A stretch of 49,599 nucleotides of DNA from a virus. The stretch covers positions 1 through 49,599 of IMG/VR virus record IMGVR_UViG_3300050821_007602; one strand, written 5' to 3'. Made by a program: the position numbers and the translations under genes. The notes below the pieces were generated by a model. That model was not told the origin of the DNA. It was given only the letters and a program-made list of their open reading frames with translations, and did no database searches. Of this stretch, positions 1 through 6,696 are shown in pieces. Numbering within the stretch: the first letter of the stretch is position 1; each line of letters opens with the position of its first letter.

Positions 1-461
1 TGTTCGTACAACCGTAAGGTCATAACAGCGTCCGTCGTAGCGTAGGAGCCCAGTATATCCCACGGAATGTCTTCCGTCTGGACTCCACGTTTCCAATATT
101 CCGCTACCTTGTCCTCTTTGTGTCCAAGACCATGTTTGACCAAGGACTCTTCGAGACTTGGATATTTCCATTGTTGGTTACTCAGTAAGAATTCAGCTAC
201 TTGACAACACCAGATCCGTTTTTCTTCTAGGTTGATTTCGAGTTTTCGGCAGACGTTCGCATCGTATTTAATATTGAAGCCAACGATTGTTCCAGCTTTA
301 TCAACTCTTCGTTGCAGGAGTTCAATTGATTCCGGAGAGATCCTTTCTGCACCAGAATCTTGTTCATCTGCGAAAGAATAGCAGACAGGTTTGTGTCTTC
401 GGTCACTCCAACTCCCTTTGTTCCAAGTGTTTGACTCGGTATCGATAGCCAGAACATTCAT
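1..461 (-). CDS. DNA polymerase, family A, 3'-5' exonuclease domain (N-terminal fragment, runs off window)
   Basis: This is the N-terminal 153 residues of a phage replicative DNA polymerase, cut by the window edge. The protein starts MNVLAIDTES, which is exonuclease motif I (the D and E bind metal). Motif II, TIVGFNIKYDAN, lies near residues 63-74, and a motif III-like segment, ILGSYATTDAVMTLRLYE, is near the end with the Y...D pair. The order and spacing match the proofreading domain of T7/Pol I type enzymes; the polymerase domain lies outside the window. The ATG at 461-459 overlaps the stop of the upstream 60-residue gene (ATGA), the usual coupling in this operon. An open frame of 76 codons at 227-457 lies in another frame of the same DNA and is a shadow. 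It is last in the helicase-polymerase operon that starts near 2.6 kb. Confidence 0.88.
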   Translation of the reverse strand, partial: MNVLAIDTESNTWNKGSWSDRRHKPVCYSFADEQDSGAERISPESIELLQRRVDKAGTIVGFNIKYDANVCRKLEINLEEKRIWCCQVAEFLLSNQQWKYPSLEESLVKHGLGHKEDKVAEYWKRGVQTEDIPWDILGSYATTDAVMTLRLYE

Positions 462-640
462 TCGTACATCATCGTAGTTAATACAAAGAAATGAATATCT
501 AGTTTCTGTTCTTCCATTGAGAGATTATATCCTTCCGAGTTACCTTCAGCAGTTTCCAGATCTTTGAATACAGCTACTGGATGGAAGTCATCTCCAATCT
601 CCCGCATTACTACATATACCTGTGTAGATTTAAAGGTCAC
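458..640 (-). CDS. hypothetical protein (60 aa) between helicase and polymerase
   Basis: A small acidic protein of 60 residues that I do not recognise. The GTG start follows GGAAG with suitable spacing and lies 11 bases inside the end of the helicase gene. Its stop overlaps the polymerase ATG by one base, so it looks translationally coupled on both sides. The core YVVMREIGDDFHPVAVF looks like a small folded alpha/beta protein. Its position suggests a replication-associated role, but the sequence does not show one. Confidence 0.65.
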   Translation of the reverse strand: MTFKSTQVYVVMREIGDDFHPVAVFKDLETAEGNSEGYNLSMEEQKLDIHFFVLTTMMYE

Positions 641-1853
641 GATATCTTCCTATCTCTGGTTCAATCAACGTTTCCCAACGATCATGTCTCAACTTCGGAT
701 CAGTATCTTCATCTCCCCACAACTTATTCTTACTCAGATGAAGGAACCGAAGATTATCATATCCGGCTTCATTCACTTTTCCAACACCAAGAATCCAGTC
801 CGCCTCAGCCTGTTTGCTTGTCTTCGCGTTAGCCACGTTTGCCATGGACAACCAGCGAACTCCCTCACCAGACCCATCCGCCTGGCAGACCCCGATGACC
901 GGACAATATGTCTTGGCAAGTTCACGAGCCCAAATGTATATGGATCCGAGTCGCAGATCCTCTCGATCATTGTCAAATCCTTTGAGCTTATCGATCTGAT
1001 CGAAAACAATGAGGCTCGGCTGGATTTTCTTACAGATGGCCTCAACTTGTTTAAAGTGAATTGACGCACTGTCCTTGAGCTTAATGTTGTCCTTCGTCGC
1101 CTGAAGATATTTCTCACGATTCTCTTCCAGATTACTCAGAAGTTGGGTGTTATCCATTCCAAGAGCAGACTGGTAACACCGAAGCATTACTTCCGTTCCG
1201 ACCTGTTCGTTGTTAAACCAGAGTACAGGATTCGTAGCTTGCGCAGCCATGAATGTAACTTCCGAAGCCAGTAACGTGGTTTTCCCTGTTTCCGGCCGTG
1301 CAAATATAAACCCAAAATTGCCCTGTCTAAGCGACCCAAGACGTTTATTGAGAGATTCAAGACGCCATCGCAAGCCTTCCACAGCGCGACTTGTATTAAC
1401 GATCTCCACAAGATCACTGCTAACGAAATCATTATCCTCGTCTTCACATAGTTGCTCCGGTGACTTGAGTTGTTCTACCAGTTGTTGATAGTCTTCTTCC
1501 TTACCCCGACCCTCCGCTAACTCGTAAGCGGATACAGATAGTTCCCGTAGAAGTCGACTACGCTTGAACGTCTCAATAAGTTTTTCAGTCGAGAAATCAT
1601 TTGCATCTACCTGTTTGAGAGCGTCGAAGACGCCTGAGTAGAAATCTACCTTACTACGATTACTGGAGAAATACAGATTAGATAAGTCATCGACGGTCAG
1701 ATCACCGTCGGATTCTGTGGTAGTAAAGTACCCGTCGATGGTACGTACTACAGGATGTAGTTCCTTGGAGAAGTCGGATACATCCAGGTTATCTCTGATC
1801 TTATTATAATTCTCTTTACTCAGAAGATATTTTACAATACTTAACTCTATCAG
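630..1853 (-). CDS. DnaB-like replicative DNA helicase (non-canonical CUG start proposed)
   Basis: A RecA-fold hexameric helicase of about 407 residues that unwinds the fork. The Walker A motif is FARPETGKTTL, the Walker B region is SLIVFDQIDKL, and a later ICQADGSGEG segment corresponds to the H3-like glutamine motif, as in phage DnaB-type helicases. A GTG at 1409 gives only the ATPase half. The frame continues open for about 150 more codons upstream, to 1877, with a DnaB-like helical N-terminus (KYLLSKENYNKIRDNL...) and contains no ATG, GTG or TTG. The best start is CTG at 1853-1851, which overlaps the TGA of the HNH gene (CTGA, like the ATGA overlaps elsewhere) and sits five bases after GGAGG. 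Function is confident; the start codon is inferred. The primase is a separate gene at 4.7-5.5 kb. Confidence 0.85.
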   Translation of the reverse strand: MIELSIVKYLLSKENYNKIRDNLDVSDFSKELHPVVRTIDGYFTTTESDGDLTVDDLSNLYFSSNRSKVDFYSGVFDALKQVDANDFSTEKLIETFKRSRLLRELSVSAYELAEGRGKEEDYQQLVEQLKSPEQLCEDEDNDFVSSDLVEIVNTSRAVEGLRWRLESLNKRLGSLRQGNFGFIFARPETGKTTLLASEVTFMAAQATNPVLWFNNEQVGTEVMLRCYQSALGMDNTQLLSNLEENREKYLQATKDNIKLKDSASIHFKQVEAICKKIQPSLIVFDQIDKLKGFDNDREDLRLGSIYIWARELAKTYCPVIGVCQADGSGEGVRWLSMANVANAKTSKQAEADWILGVGKVNEAGYDNLRFLHLSKNKLWGDEDTDPKLRHDRWETLIEPEIGRYRDL

Positions 1854-2458
1854 ATATACCTCCCTCCAACTAGTTTCTTATCTTTGATAAAATCTTCAAT
1901 AGCTTCATGAACTTCTTTGCTACTGAAAGTTGCTCGTTGTTGTCTCAATAACGTAGGTCTATGGAATTCTTCTCGGATTCTTTGAGATTCCTTTTCATGT
2001 ACCTGATGAGCTTGGGTTACGGTTTCAAAGGGACCAAACATATGTTTAACACCATCATAAATAATCTGTACATTCCACAATTGAGATACTGGATCAAGAT
2101 GAACTCCCTTGGCACCAGATAGGGTTTGTTGTCTACGCCGCCGATTTGCTGCATTTTCTATATCCGTTGCTAACCTTAGATTCTTCCATCGATTATTCTT
2201 GGTGTTACCATCTTCATGATCCACCATCATATCTTCAGGTGGCCATTCTTCTGTCATGTAAAACCAGGCCAGACGATTCATACGAAGTACAATTGTTTTG
2301 TATGTAACAGTCTGATATGGAATGGTAGACAGATACCCTATAGGTTTACCAAGTCGTCGTCCATGTCCTCCGACTAACCAATAGAACTCACCAGTATCTG
2401 GTTCGTAATAAAGTTCTTCTAATAGTTCTTTATGATTTATATCTTTATATGTATTCAT
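1850..2458 (-). CDS. HNH homing endonuclease with AP2-like C-terminal domain
   Basis: A selfish site-specific nuclease of 202 residues. The HNH motif is MMVDHEDGNTKNNRWKNLRLAT, with the catalytic D-H pair and downstream N residues, preceded by RLAWFYMTEEWPPE, typical of phage HNH proteins. After it, GAKGVHLDPVSQLWNVQI...FGPFETVTQAHQVHE resembles the AP2/ERF-like DNA-binding domain often fused to HNH nucleases. The chosen ATG gives MNTYKDIN; an upstream in-frame start would add nine hydrophobic residues. It is the first gene after promoters A and C and directly abuts the helicase, a common target neighbourhood for freestanding homing genes. Confidence 0.9.
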   Translation of the reverse strand: MNTYKDINHKELLEELYYEPDTGEFYWLVGGHGRRLGKPIGYLSTIPYQTVTYKTIVLRMNRLAWFYMTEEWPPEDMMVDHEDGNTKNNRWKNLRLATDIENAANRRRRQQTLSGAKGVHLDPVSQLWNVQIIYDGVKHMFGPFETVTQAHQVHEKESQRIREEFHRPTLLRQQRATFSSKEVHEAIEDFIKDKKLVGGRYI

Positions 2459-2485
2459 AGGTAGGTCAAAACAGAAAGAAAACAA

Positions 2486-2520
2486 ATCAGCAGAGCCTTT
2501 GATGACTCTGCTTCAAAGAA
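2486..2520 (-). terminator. promoter-proximal terminator/attenuator in leader A
   Basis: Read leftward, a 7-bp stem AGCAGAG/CTCTGCT (2512-2506 with 2495-2489) is followed by GATTTGTTTTC. It lies 15-45 bases after the -10 of promoter A and before the HNH gene. A second, mutually exclusive 6-bp stem CTTTGA/TCAAAG (2518-2513 with 2502-2497) interlocks with it, so the leader could switch between two folds or form an H-type pseudoknot. The T-tract is only moderate, so attenuation is inferred. Confidence 0.5.
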
Positions 2521-2534
2521 AACAAAGAATAAGT

Positions 2535-2563
2535 ATTCTATCCTAAATTGTTTGATCTGTCAA
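2535..2563 (-). promoter_or_regulatory. sigma70-type promoter A (TTGACA-17-TAGAAT)
   Basis: On the minus strand a perfect -35 TTGACA (2563-2558) is followed by a 17-base spacer and TAGAAT (2540-2535). The downstream start CTTATTCTTTG is shared with promoter B at 20.04 kb, which has the same hexamers and spacer. It should transcribe HNH, helicase, the 60-residue protein and polymerase. Confidence 0.75.
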
Positions 2564-2615
2564 CTTCTGTTGTAAGAAAACAACAAAACACCCCTCTATT
2601 GTTCAACTAAACAGT

Positions 2616-2645
2616 ATTGTACCATACAAATGGGTACCTTGTCAA
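2616..2645 (-). promoter_or_regulatory. sigma70-type promoter C (TTGACA-18-TACAAT)
   Basis: On the minus strand TTGACA (2645-2640), an 18-base spacer and TACAAT (2621-2616) form a second promoter about 80 bases upstream of promoter A, directly after the stop of the 62-residue gene. Tandem promoters here would boost the replication operon. Confidence 0.65.
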
Positions 2646-2653
2646 GAACTTTC

Positions 2654-2842
2654 TTAATTCTCTGCGTAGTGGTAGAGGGGTCGTAGTCCTTCTCTCCAAT
2701 CGAGTCTACCCCTAAGCCTTCCAAGTTCCCAGGTGTTGTAGTCATATTCCCCTTCGGCAGGTACATAAGGATTGTCCCACACAAAACCTCCATCATAAAA
2801 CCCAACACGGTATCCCTCAATATAAGATTGACTTCTAATCAT
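2654..2842 (-). CDS. hypothetical protein (62 aa), aromatic/glycine-rich
   Basis: A 62-residue protein rich in Tyr, Trp and Gly (YIEGYRVGFYDGGF, then NPYVPAEGEYDY and NTWELGRLRGRLDW). The spaced GYRxGxxDG, NPY and WxxGRxxGR pattern resembles small phage proteins related in appearance to ribosome-modulation-factor-like sequences, but I make no functional call. The overlapping frame at 2596-2820 lacks such a pattern. It is the last gene before promoters C and A. Confidence 0.65.
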   Translation of the reverse strand: MIRSQSYIEGYRVGFYDGGFVWDNPYVPAEGEYDYNTWELGRLRGRLDWREGLRPLYHYAEN

Positions 2843-2860
2843 GGCGTACCTTCGATGTTG

Positions 2861-3133
2861 TCAACTACGTTCGGCTCTGGATTGCTGGAACTCCTCATAC
2901 CTGTATTGTACCTTACCTGTTCGGTTGTTCCGTCTGCGATAGGTTACCTTACGTCCGGTCCACCAGTACTCCTGGTCGTTGACGTTTCCGTAGGGATCAC
3001 AGTCCCGCCAGATGCGTCTCTCCCTCACAACCTTAGTATCTTCCTCGATACTCCAAGGTGACCACCCAAGTAATTTACTCAGCATCTGGTACCACCGCCC
3101 TGTGTCCCTTGTTCCGTTCAAGTGCTTTGGCAC
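2861..3133 (-). CDS. hypothetical basic protein (90 aa)
   Basis: A basic 90-residue protein rich in Arg and Trp, with a WSIEEDTKVVRERRIWRDCDPYGNVNDQEYWWTGRKVTYRRR segment. Not recognised. It overlaps the end of the upstream gene by about 60 bases, and the minus-strand frame fits the operon direction. High Arg content suggests nucleic-acid contact, which is only a guess. Confidence 0.5.
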   Translation of the reverse strand: MPKHLNGTRDTGRWYQMLSKLLGWSPWSIEEDTKVVRERRIWRDCDPYGNVNDQEYWWTGRKVTYRRRNNRTGKVQYRYEEFQQSRAERS

Positions 3134-3416
3134 AGTGGTTCTCCTGAAAGATAGCTAGAAAGGAACACATACGACATCCCCACCCCCATGATGGGGGAGT
3201 AGTACTCTGCTCATACAGCTCAGCCTTGCTAGAACGGCTGGAGATCGTTTCGTCCGGGTCACCGAAGGCCAGGGTATTACCGAGACAGTCCAACGTCACC
3301 AGGACGTTTTTAACGTACCCATCGTCAGTACTGTACTTGTAGATCCCCAGGATAGACCGGGGTACCCGCCATAGAGCAATCCCCAGATTCTTGAAGTAAA
3401 GAATAAATAGATTCAC
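3075..3416 (-). CDS. conserved phage protein (113 aa) with GDPDETISSR motif
   Basis: A 113-residue protein with a hydrophobic N-terminus (MNLFILYFKNLGIALW). The central motif NTLAFGDPDETISSRSSKAE is followed by a Cys-containing segment, CRMCSFLAIFQENHCAKALE. I recognise this D-G-N-x-GDPDETISSR...C..C..HC pattern from small uncharacterised phage proteins, where the cysteines and histidine could bind a metal. The GTG start overlaps the upstream stop (GTGA). Function unknown. Confidence 0.65.
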   Translation of the reverse strand: MNLFILYFKNLGIALWRVPRSILGIYKYSTDDGYVKNVLVTLDCLGNTLAFGDPDETISSRSSKAELYEQSTTPPSWGWGCRMCSFLAIFQENHCAKALERNKGHRAVVPDAE

Positions 3417-3574
3417 TTTAAAATACTCCTGTAAAATTGTTCAAAGATCCGATCCAGTTGTAGAAGTAATCGATCATACTTGTCGGGAATACCTTTAAAT
3501 GAATTCCTTCGTTGACGAATCTCTTCATACTGTTGCAGGCACCATTTATAGTATTCCGGATCAAGCATTCTCAT
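3413..3574 (-). CDS. hypothetical small protein (53 aa)
   Basis: A short reading frame of 53 codons starting MRMLDPEYYKWCLQQYEEI, mostly helical and charged. It has a good ribosome site (GAGGAA seven bases before ATG) and its stop forms a GTGA overlap with the next gene. Not recognised. It fills what would otherwise be a 235-base gap. Confidence 0.6.
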   Translation of the reverse strand: MRMLDPEYYKWCLQQYEEIRQRRNSFKGIPDKYDRLLLQLDRIFEQFYRSILK

Positions 3575-3575
3575 A

Positions 3576-3653
3576 TCATTTCCTCAACATTATGATAACA
3601 TAGAGAATCAGGGTTCCCCAGAATAGTATATCAATTAAATCATAAGGGTTCAT
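3576..3653 (-). CDS. small membrane peptide (25 aa)
   Basis: A 25-residue frame, MNPYDLIDILFWGTLILYVI then IMLRK, is one predicted transmembrane helix with a basic C-terminal end. Its ATG overlaps the upstream TAA by one base (TAATG), which suggests coupling. Comparable tiny membrane peptides are common in phage early regions, with varied or unknown roles. Confidence 0.45.
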   Translation of the reverse strand: MNPYDLIDILFWGTLILYVIIMLRK

Positions 3654-3856
3654 TATGGATGCTCGTAAATGCGTTTGATTGTATTCGCCGCGATTCGTTT
3701 CTCAATCCATTTCTCTGCCTCGGTAGATATTTGAAATTCCCTGTCAAACAGGTGCCGCTGATCCGCGTCCATGGCAGTATGCCAGAAGAACCAGCCTTTA
3801 TATTGTACCTTACAGGTACCATTCTGATACTTAATTATCCGATATCTGGTAGTCAT
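3653..3856 (-). CDS. hypothetical protein (67 aa)
   Basis: A 67-residue protein starting MTTRYRIIKYQNGTCKVQYK, with a GWFFWHT aromatic patch and a charged helical C-terminus. It starts four bases inside the serine-protease reading frame and ends in TAATG with the membrane peptide. The pattern looks like a small beta-rich phage protein; no function recognised. Confidence 0.6.
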   Translation of the reverse strand: MTTRYRIIKYQNGTCKVQYKGWFFWHTAMDADQRHLFDREFQISTEAEKWIEKRIAANTIKRIYEHP

Positions 3857-4125
3857 TTGAGATCCGCAAGTTCAGAAGCCGGGGTCAGGTAACCAATCAT
3901 AAACGGAATACCATTAATAACCTTCACTTGATCCATTTCAGCAAGCCCCATCACGCAACTGAGGGAATCATCTACTGCAGGGCCACCACTGTTCCCAGGA
4001 ACTACCGAGGTATCATACTGGATAAAATGATCAAATGGAACTGTCAGAATATCCTCTTGGGAGCGATCAGGGTAAGCAACATGGCCAATAGAAACAGTCT
4101 TGGATAGACCCAGGGGTCCTCCCAT
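3853..4125 (-). CDS. trypsin-like serine protease, C-terminal half after in-frame UGA (catalytic Ser)
   Basis: This segment carries the catalytic serine motif VVPGNSGGPAV and the strands that follow in trypsin-like (HtrA/S1) folds. It lacks His and Asp, which are in the upstream segment 4183-4545. The two are in the same frame: after ATC AAC the codons run TGA CCC GTT GGG CTG... and reach MGGPLGLSKTVS without any other stop, and that bridge (AVCSFKPYYGEVLDLMGGPLG) is just what the family has at this place. The ATG at 4125 may therefore not be the natural start. The full-length product by UGA readthrough would be about 230 residues. Confidence 0.7.
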   Translation of the reverse strand: MGGPLGLSKTVSIGHVAYPDRSQEDILTVPFDHFIQYDTSVVPGNSGGPAVDDSLSCVMGLAEMDQVKVINGIPFMIGYLTPASELADLK

Positions 4126-4182
4126 GAGATCAAGTACCTCTCCATAGTATGGTTTAAACGAGCATACAGCCAGCCCAACGGG

Positions 4183-4545
4183 TCAGTTGATCGTGGCATC
4201 ACTGGTGGTAAGGGTCATGATGTCCGGACCCGTTGTATCGTCTGCATCACCGAGCTTCTGAATGTGGAAAGGATGTTTCTTCCCATCCCCAAAATCTACA
4301 TTCAACACTGCTGTTGGATCCAATCCTTCGGCACAGTGTGCTGCCGTTACTACCTCATGAGTTCCTTTGAGTACCCAACCACTACAGTATCCTGAATCTG
4401 TTGTCACTGCTACTACATTCTCTAGTTTCTGTTCCAGAGTCGGTGGAGGAACATAGTGACTAGTCTCATAATAGATATGACCAAACAGAGACACCATAGC
4501 AATGAATGCCAAGGCACCAAGGGCGCTACCGATCTTCGTAAACAT
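4183..4545 (-). CDS. membrane-anchored trypsin-like serine protease, N-terminal half (catalytic His, Asp)
   Basis: It starts with a membrane anchor or signal (KIGSALGALAFIAMVSLFGHI), then YCSGWVLKG, the catalytic histidine in VVTAAHCAE, and the Asp region GPDIMTLT. Translation stops at TGA (4185-4183) in the context UGA-C, the leakiest stop context known in bacteria. The same frame then continues into the GNSGGP half. Either the gene is read through, or it is decayed, or the base is a sequencing error. The protease would act at the inner membrane or periplasmic face; its target is unknown. It lies between a small hypothetical gene (TAATG overlap) and a 67-residue protein. Confidence 0.75.
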   Translation of the reverse strand: MFTKIGSALGALAFIAMVSLFGHIYYETSHYVPPPTLEQKLENVVAVTTDSGYCSGWVLKGTHEVVTAAHCAEGLDPTAVLNVDFGDGKKHPFHIQKLGDADDTTGPDIMTLTTSDATIN

Positions 4546-4736
4546 TATTTATCACCTTTAAGAATTTCTTCTAAAGCCACATCATCATAAATTGTGTTGA
4601 TCAACTTATTTGCTGCACGAATAGCGGGTTTCATCAACTGCTCTGCAGTATATACGTTACCCGGATTACTAAGCGTACTTCCAATAATACCTGCTGTATA
4701 ACAAAGGAGCCGTTCACGCTCATTACTTAATTTCAT
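4545..4736 (-). CDS. hypothetical protein (63 aa)
   Basis: A 63-residue, mostly helical protein (MKLSNERERLLCYTAGIIGS...VALEEILKGDK). Not recognised. It overlaps the primase stop by one base and its own stop overlaps the protease ATG, so it is firmly within the operon. Confidence 0.6.
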   Translation of the reverse strand: MKLSNERERLLCYTAGIIGSTLSNPGNVYTAEQLMKPAIRAANKLINTIYDDVALEEILKGDK

Positions 4737-5524
4737 TACAGTTTCAAAGCCTTTTGAATTTGATCAAGTGCATGGTCCTTCGGATCATCTAATGTAAATA
4801 TTGCTCGGCTATGTACCCCCAACATACCCAGTTGACGTGCCATCTTCTGTGCTTCCGGAAACTTATCATGGTCCAACCACACAAAGATATTCTTGTATAG
4901 CTGGCGGATACGACTTAGCTTTTTGAGCGGCATCGCTGCACTAAAGCACGGGATTCCATCAATGCCTGCGTGGCTAACGCAGATTCCGCTGATGCAGTCT
5001 TCAACAATACAAGCCGTGTTTGTTGACGTGCGACTATAATAAGCTGCAATAACGTCCGCTGGCGTTCCTCCAGTAAAGAAGCGATTGTCATGGGTGGTAC
5101 CGGCTCGGAAATTACGGGCTTGCCACAACACCAGGTCCTTACCTTCTCCATAAAATCGGAAGATGAGTTGTTCACGAGATTTACTCCAACCAACATGGTG
5201 ACGGATCAGATCGGGAACCGCCAGACCGTACTTACCTACCCATTCCAGCACTACCTCAGGATATCCTCCAGACTCAGTGTCATCAGGACAGGATCGTAGT
5301 AGACTACTGCTCCCGCCACCAGCTCGAGGGCAGACGGCCTCTGATTGCGACTGTCCAGATAATTCTGATAGTCTCTTGACAAATCCGGATTCTCCCGGTT
5401 CATATGCTCCACATCCAAAACAGAATGCAGAACCTCCCTCGTACCGGGCCAGATTATCCTTTGATCCGCATACCGGACAGGGCTCATGCTTGAGAAATCG
5501 TGAGCTTTGTGCATAGCCATACAT
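4736..5524 (-). CDS. DNA primase (zinc finger plus Toprim domain)
   Basis: A 262-residue primase that makes RNA primers for lagging-strand synthesis. The N-terminal zinc ribbon is CPVCGSKDNLARY...FCFGC (residues about 16-39), similar to the T7 gp4 primase zinc domain. The Toprim core is seen as ACIVEDCISGICVSHAG (the metal-binding Glu of VED) and IFVWLDHDKFPEAQ (the DxD pair). There is no helicase domain, so primase and helicase are separate polypeptides here, unlike T7. The ATG at 5524 follows the zinc-ribbon gene by two bases. Confidence 0.9.
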   Translation of the reverse strand: MYGYAQSSRFLKHEPCPVCGSKDNLARYEGGSAFCFGCGAYEPGESGFVKRLSELSGQSQSEAVCPRAGGGSSSLLRSCPDDTESGGYPEVVLEWVGKYGLAVPDLIRHHVGWSKSREQLIFRFYGEGKDLVLWQARNFRAGTTHDNRFFTGGTPADVIAAYYSRTSTNTACIVEDCISGICVSHAGIDGIPCFSAAMPLKKLSRIRQLYKNIFVWLDHDKFPEAQKMARQLGMLGVHSRAIFTLDDPKDHALDQIQKALKL

Positions 5525-5526
5525 GG

Positions 5527-5814
5527 TTACCTCTTTTTCTTACTGAAGTGTTGTTTGGGAACGATGATGTCTACCACCATTACATCAGGTACATCCATCA
5601 TGTACTGGTTCACTTCTGCCAGATATCCCGTGGGAAGAGTACCCCGTTTAATATTTTGAATAGGACCGGATCGCATCTTCTCCATTACCTGACTGGTTTT
5701 CTGTGTCAACTCCTTGACTCCCGGGCAACTACAGTTGGGATTGTCACAGGTGGTTTTCTTCATCCACTCATCCCCGTTGAACCTTTGCTTACACGCCTTA
5801 CATGTGACAATCAT
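5527..5814 (-). CDS. zinc-ribbon protein (95 aa)
   Basis: The start MIVTCKACKQRFNG gives a first CxxC pair, and TTCDNPNCSCPG supplies three more cysteines, so a structural zinc site is likely. The rest is charged and contains RSGPIQNIKRGTLPTGYL. An upstream in-frame ATG would add 66 residues overlapping another gene; the chosen ATG lies one base after that gene's TAG. It sits directly before primase, so a nucleic-acid role is plausible but not shown. Confidence 0.65.
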   Translation of the reverse strand: MIVTCKACKQRFNGDEWMKKTTCDNPNCSCPGVKELTQKTSQVMEKMRSGPIQNIKRGTLPTGYLAEVNQYMMDVPDVMVVDIIVPKQHFSKKKR

Positions 5815-5815
5815 A

Positions 5816-6049
5816 CTACTCGCTCCCATTGTCGGCTCCCCTCGGGTCAAAGCTGATGCCTTCCATATCCTCGGCATTGTAATCCTCCTCATCTGCACCA
5901 AAACCCTCGGTGCTTTCGGTGATATCGGGTATCTCTTCCGCGACGTAAGAAAAGCACCGATCACATAGGTCAATAAAAGTCCCGCTAGAAGAATATTTGC
6001 GAGTGCTCTCACGATTGTTTAACCTCACATTGCAACTTAGGCAACGCAT
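5816..6049 (-). CDS. zinc-binding acidic protein (77 aa)
   Basis: MRCLSCNVRLNNRES and DLCDRCFSYV supply two CxxC pairs typical of a zinc ribbon, followed by a strongly acidic tail (EEIPDITESTEGFGADEED...). The ATG follows AAGGATAATAT. Acidic tails with a zinc knuckle occur in phage transcription or inhibitor proteins, but no specific family is recognised. Confidence 0.65.
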   Translation of the reverse strand: MRCLSCNVRLNNRESTRKYSSSGTFIDLCDRCFSYVAEEIPDITESTEGFGADEEDYNAEDMEGISFDPRGADNGSE

Positions 6050-6061
6050 ATATTATCCTTA

Positions 6062-6508
6062 TTATCGTGGCCGACGTGGCGGAGCAACTGGACGATTGAA
6101 GAGGTCGTCAAGATTCACGTCACGGGGTTCCCATCTATCAGGATCAAATTGAGCCGGAGCAGCAATCTTGGCTTTTTCCACTCGTTTAGCTTTTACTACT
6201 GGTTCGAGCTTCACTCCATCTGGTAAGACTTCCAGAATTGTTTCCTCTTCTTTCAGTCGATCCGGAAAATTCCGAGCCCGATCGTTGAACACCAGAATCG
6301 AGCCGGTAACAGGGGACTTCAGATTCTCCAACCCATCATTGGTTTCAATGACGAGCATGGGTCCTCCCCTGACTACCTTGTTCAGATCCGCCTGCATCAC
6401 GTGGAAACACTCACCCAACTTCTCTTCAATGAATCGTTGGGTAAATCCGATACGGAGTGTTCCTCGTGGACTGGTTTCTGTCCAGAGATTTCCGTTAACT
6501 TCTTTCAT
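6062..6508 (-). CDS. GcvH-like (biotinyl/lipoyl-fold) protein lacking the lipoyl lysine
   Basis: Residues 18-85 follow the glycine-cleavage H protein closely: an IGFTQRFIEEKLGECFHV strand-helix pattern, then GGPMLVIET, then LKSPVTGSILVFNDR, equivalent to YAPVSGEIVAVND in GcvH. The modified lysine of the family (ESVKA) is replaced: here the segment reads ETNDG, with Asp58 in that position, and Lys64 just after. It therefore should not be lipoylated at the usual site. The C-terminal 50 residues are charged and proline-rich. It lies in the same operon as the ATP-grasp and amidoligase genes (one small gene between), so it may be a carrier, scaffold or substrate for them; that is inference. The family call is from pattern only. 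Confidence 0.6.
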   Translation of the reverse strand: MKEVNGNLWTETSPRGTLRIGFTQRFIEEKLGECFHVMQADLNKVVRGGPMLVIETNDGLENLKSPVTGSILVFNDRARNFPDRLKEEETILEVLPDGVKLEPVVKAKRVEKAKIAAPAQFDPDRWEPRDVNLDDLFNRPVAPPRRPR

Positions 6509-6696
6509 TTCAAATCCCTCAAAAAGATTTCAATCTTCTCCAGTGTATCTGCATCGTCTCTAGAAAGTTTGGAGAACGCAGACGTTGGATGTAGAATCTC
6601 CCATCTAGCTCTATGTATGATTACCAAGAGATCGTCCAAGTCTTGCTTGGTCTCTAGAGTAATCGTCATCGGAGAAAATTGTTTTTGGATCTTCAT
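6505..6696 (-). CDS. hypothetical protein (63 aa)
   Basis: A 63-residue helical protein (MKIQKQFSPMTITLETKQDL...KIEIFLRDLK). Its start overlaps the ATP-grasp stop and its stop overlaps the GcvH-like start as ATGA, tying the amidoligase island and the GcvH-like gene into one translationally coupled string. Not recognised. Confidence 0.6.
   Translation of the reverse strand: MKIQKQFSPMTITLETKQDLDDLLVIIHRARWEILHPTSAFSKLSRDDADTLEKIEIFLRDLK

Noticed and set aside
227-457. 76-codon minus-strand open frame
   Set aside because: It lies in another frame of the DNA polymerase exonuclease domain, whose motifs I and II are plain in the overlapping frame.
2596-2820. 74-codon minus-strand frame
   Set aside because: Overlaps the better-patterned 62-residue gene (2654-2842) and runs through promoter C.
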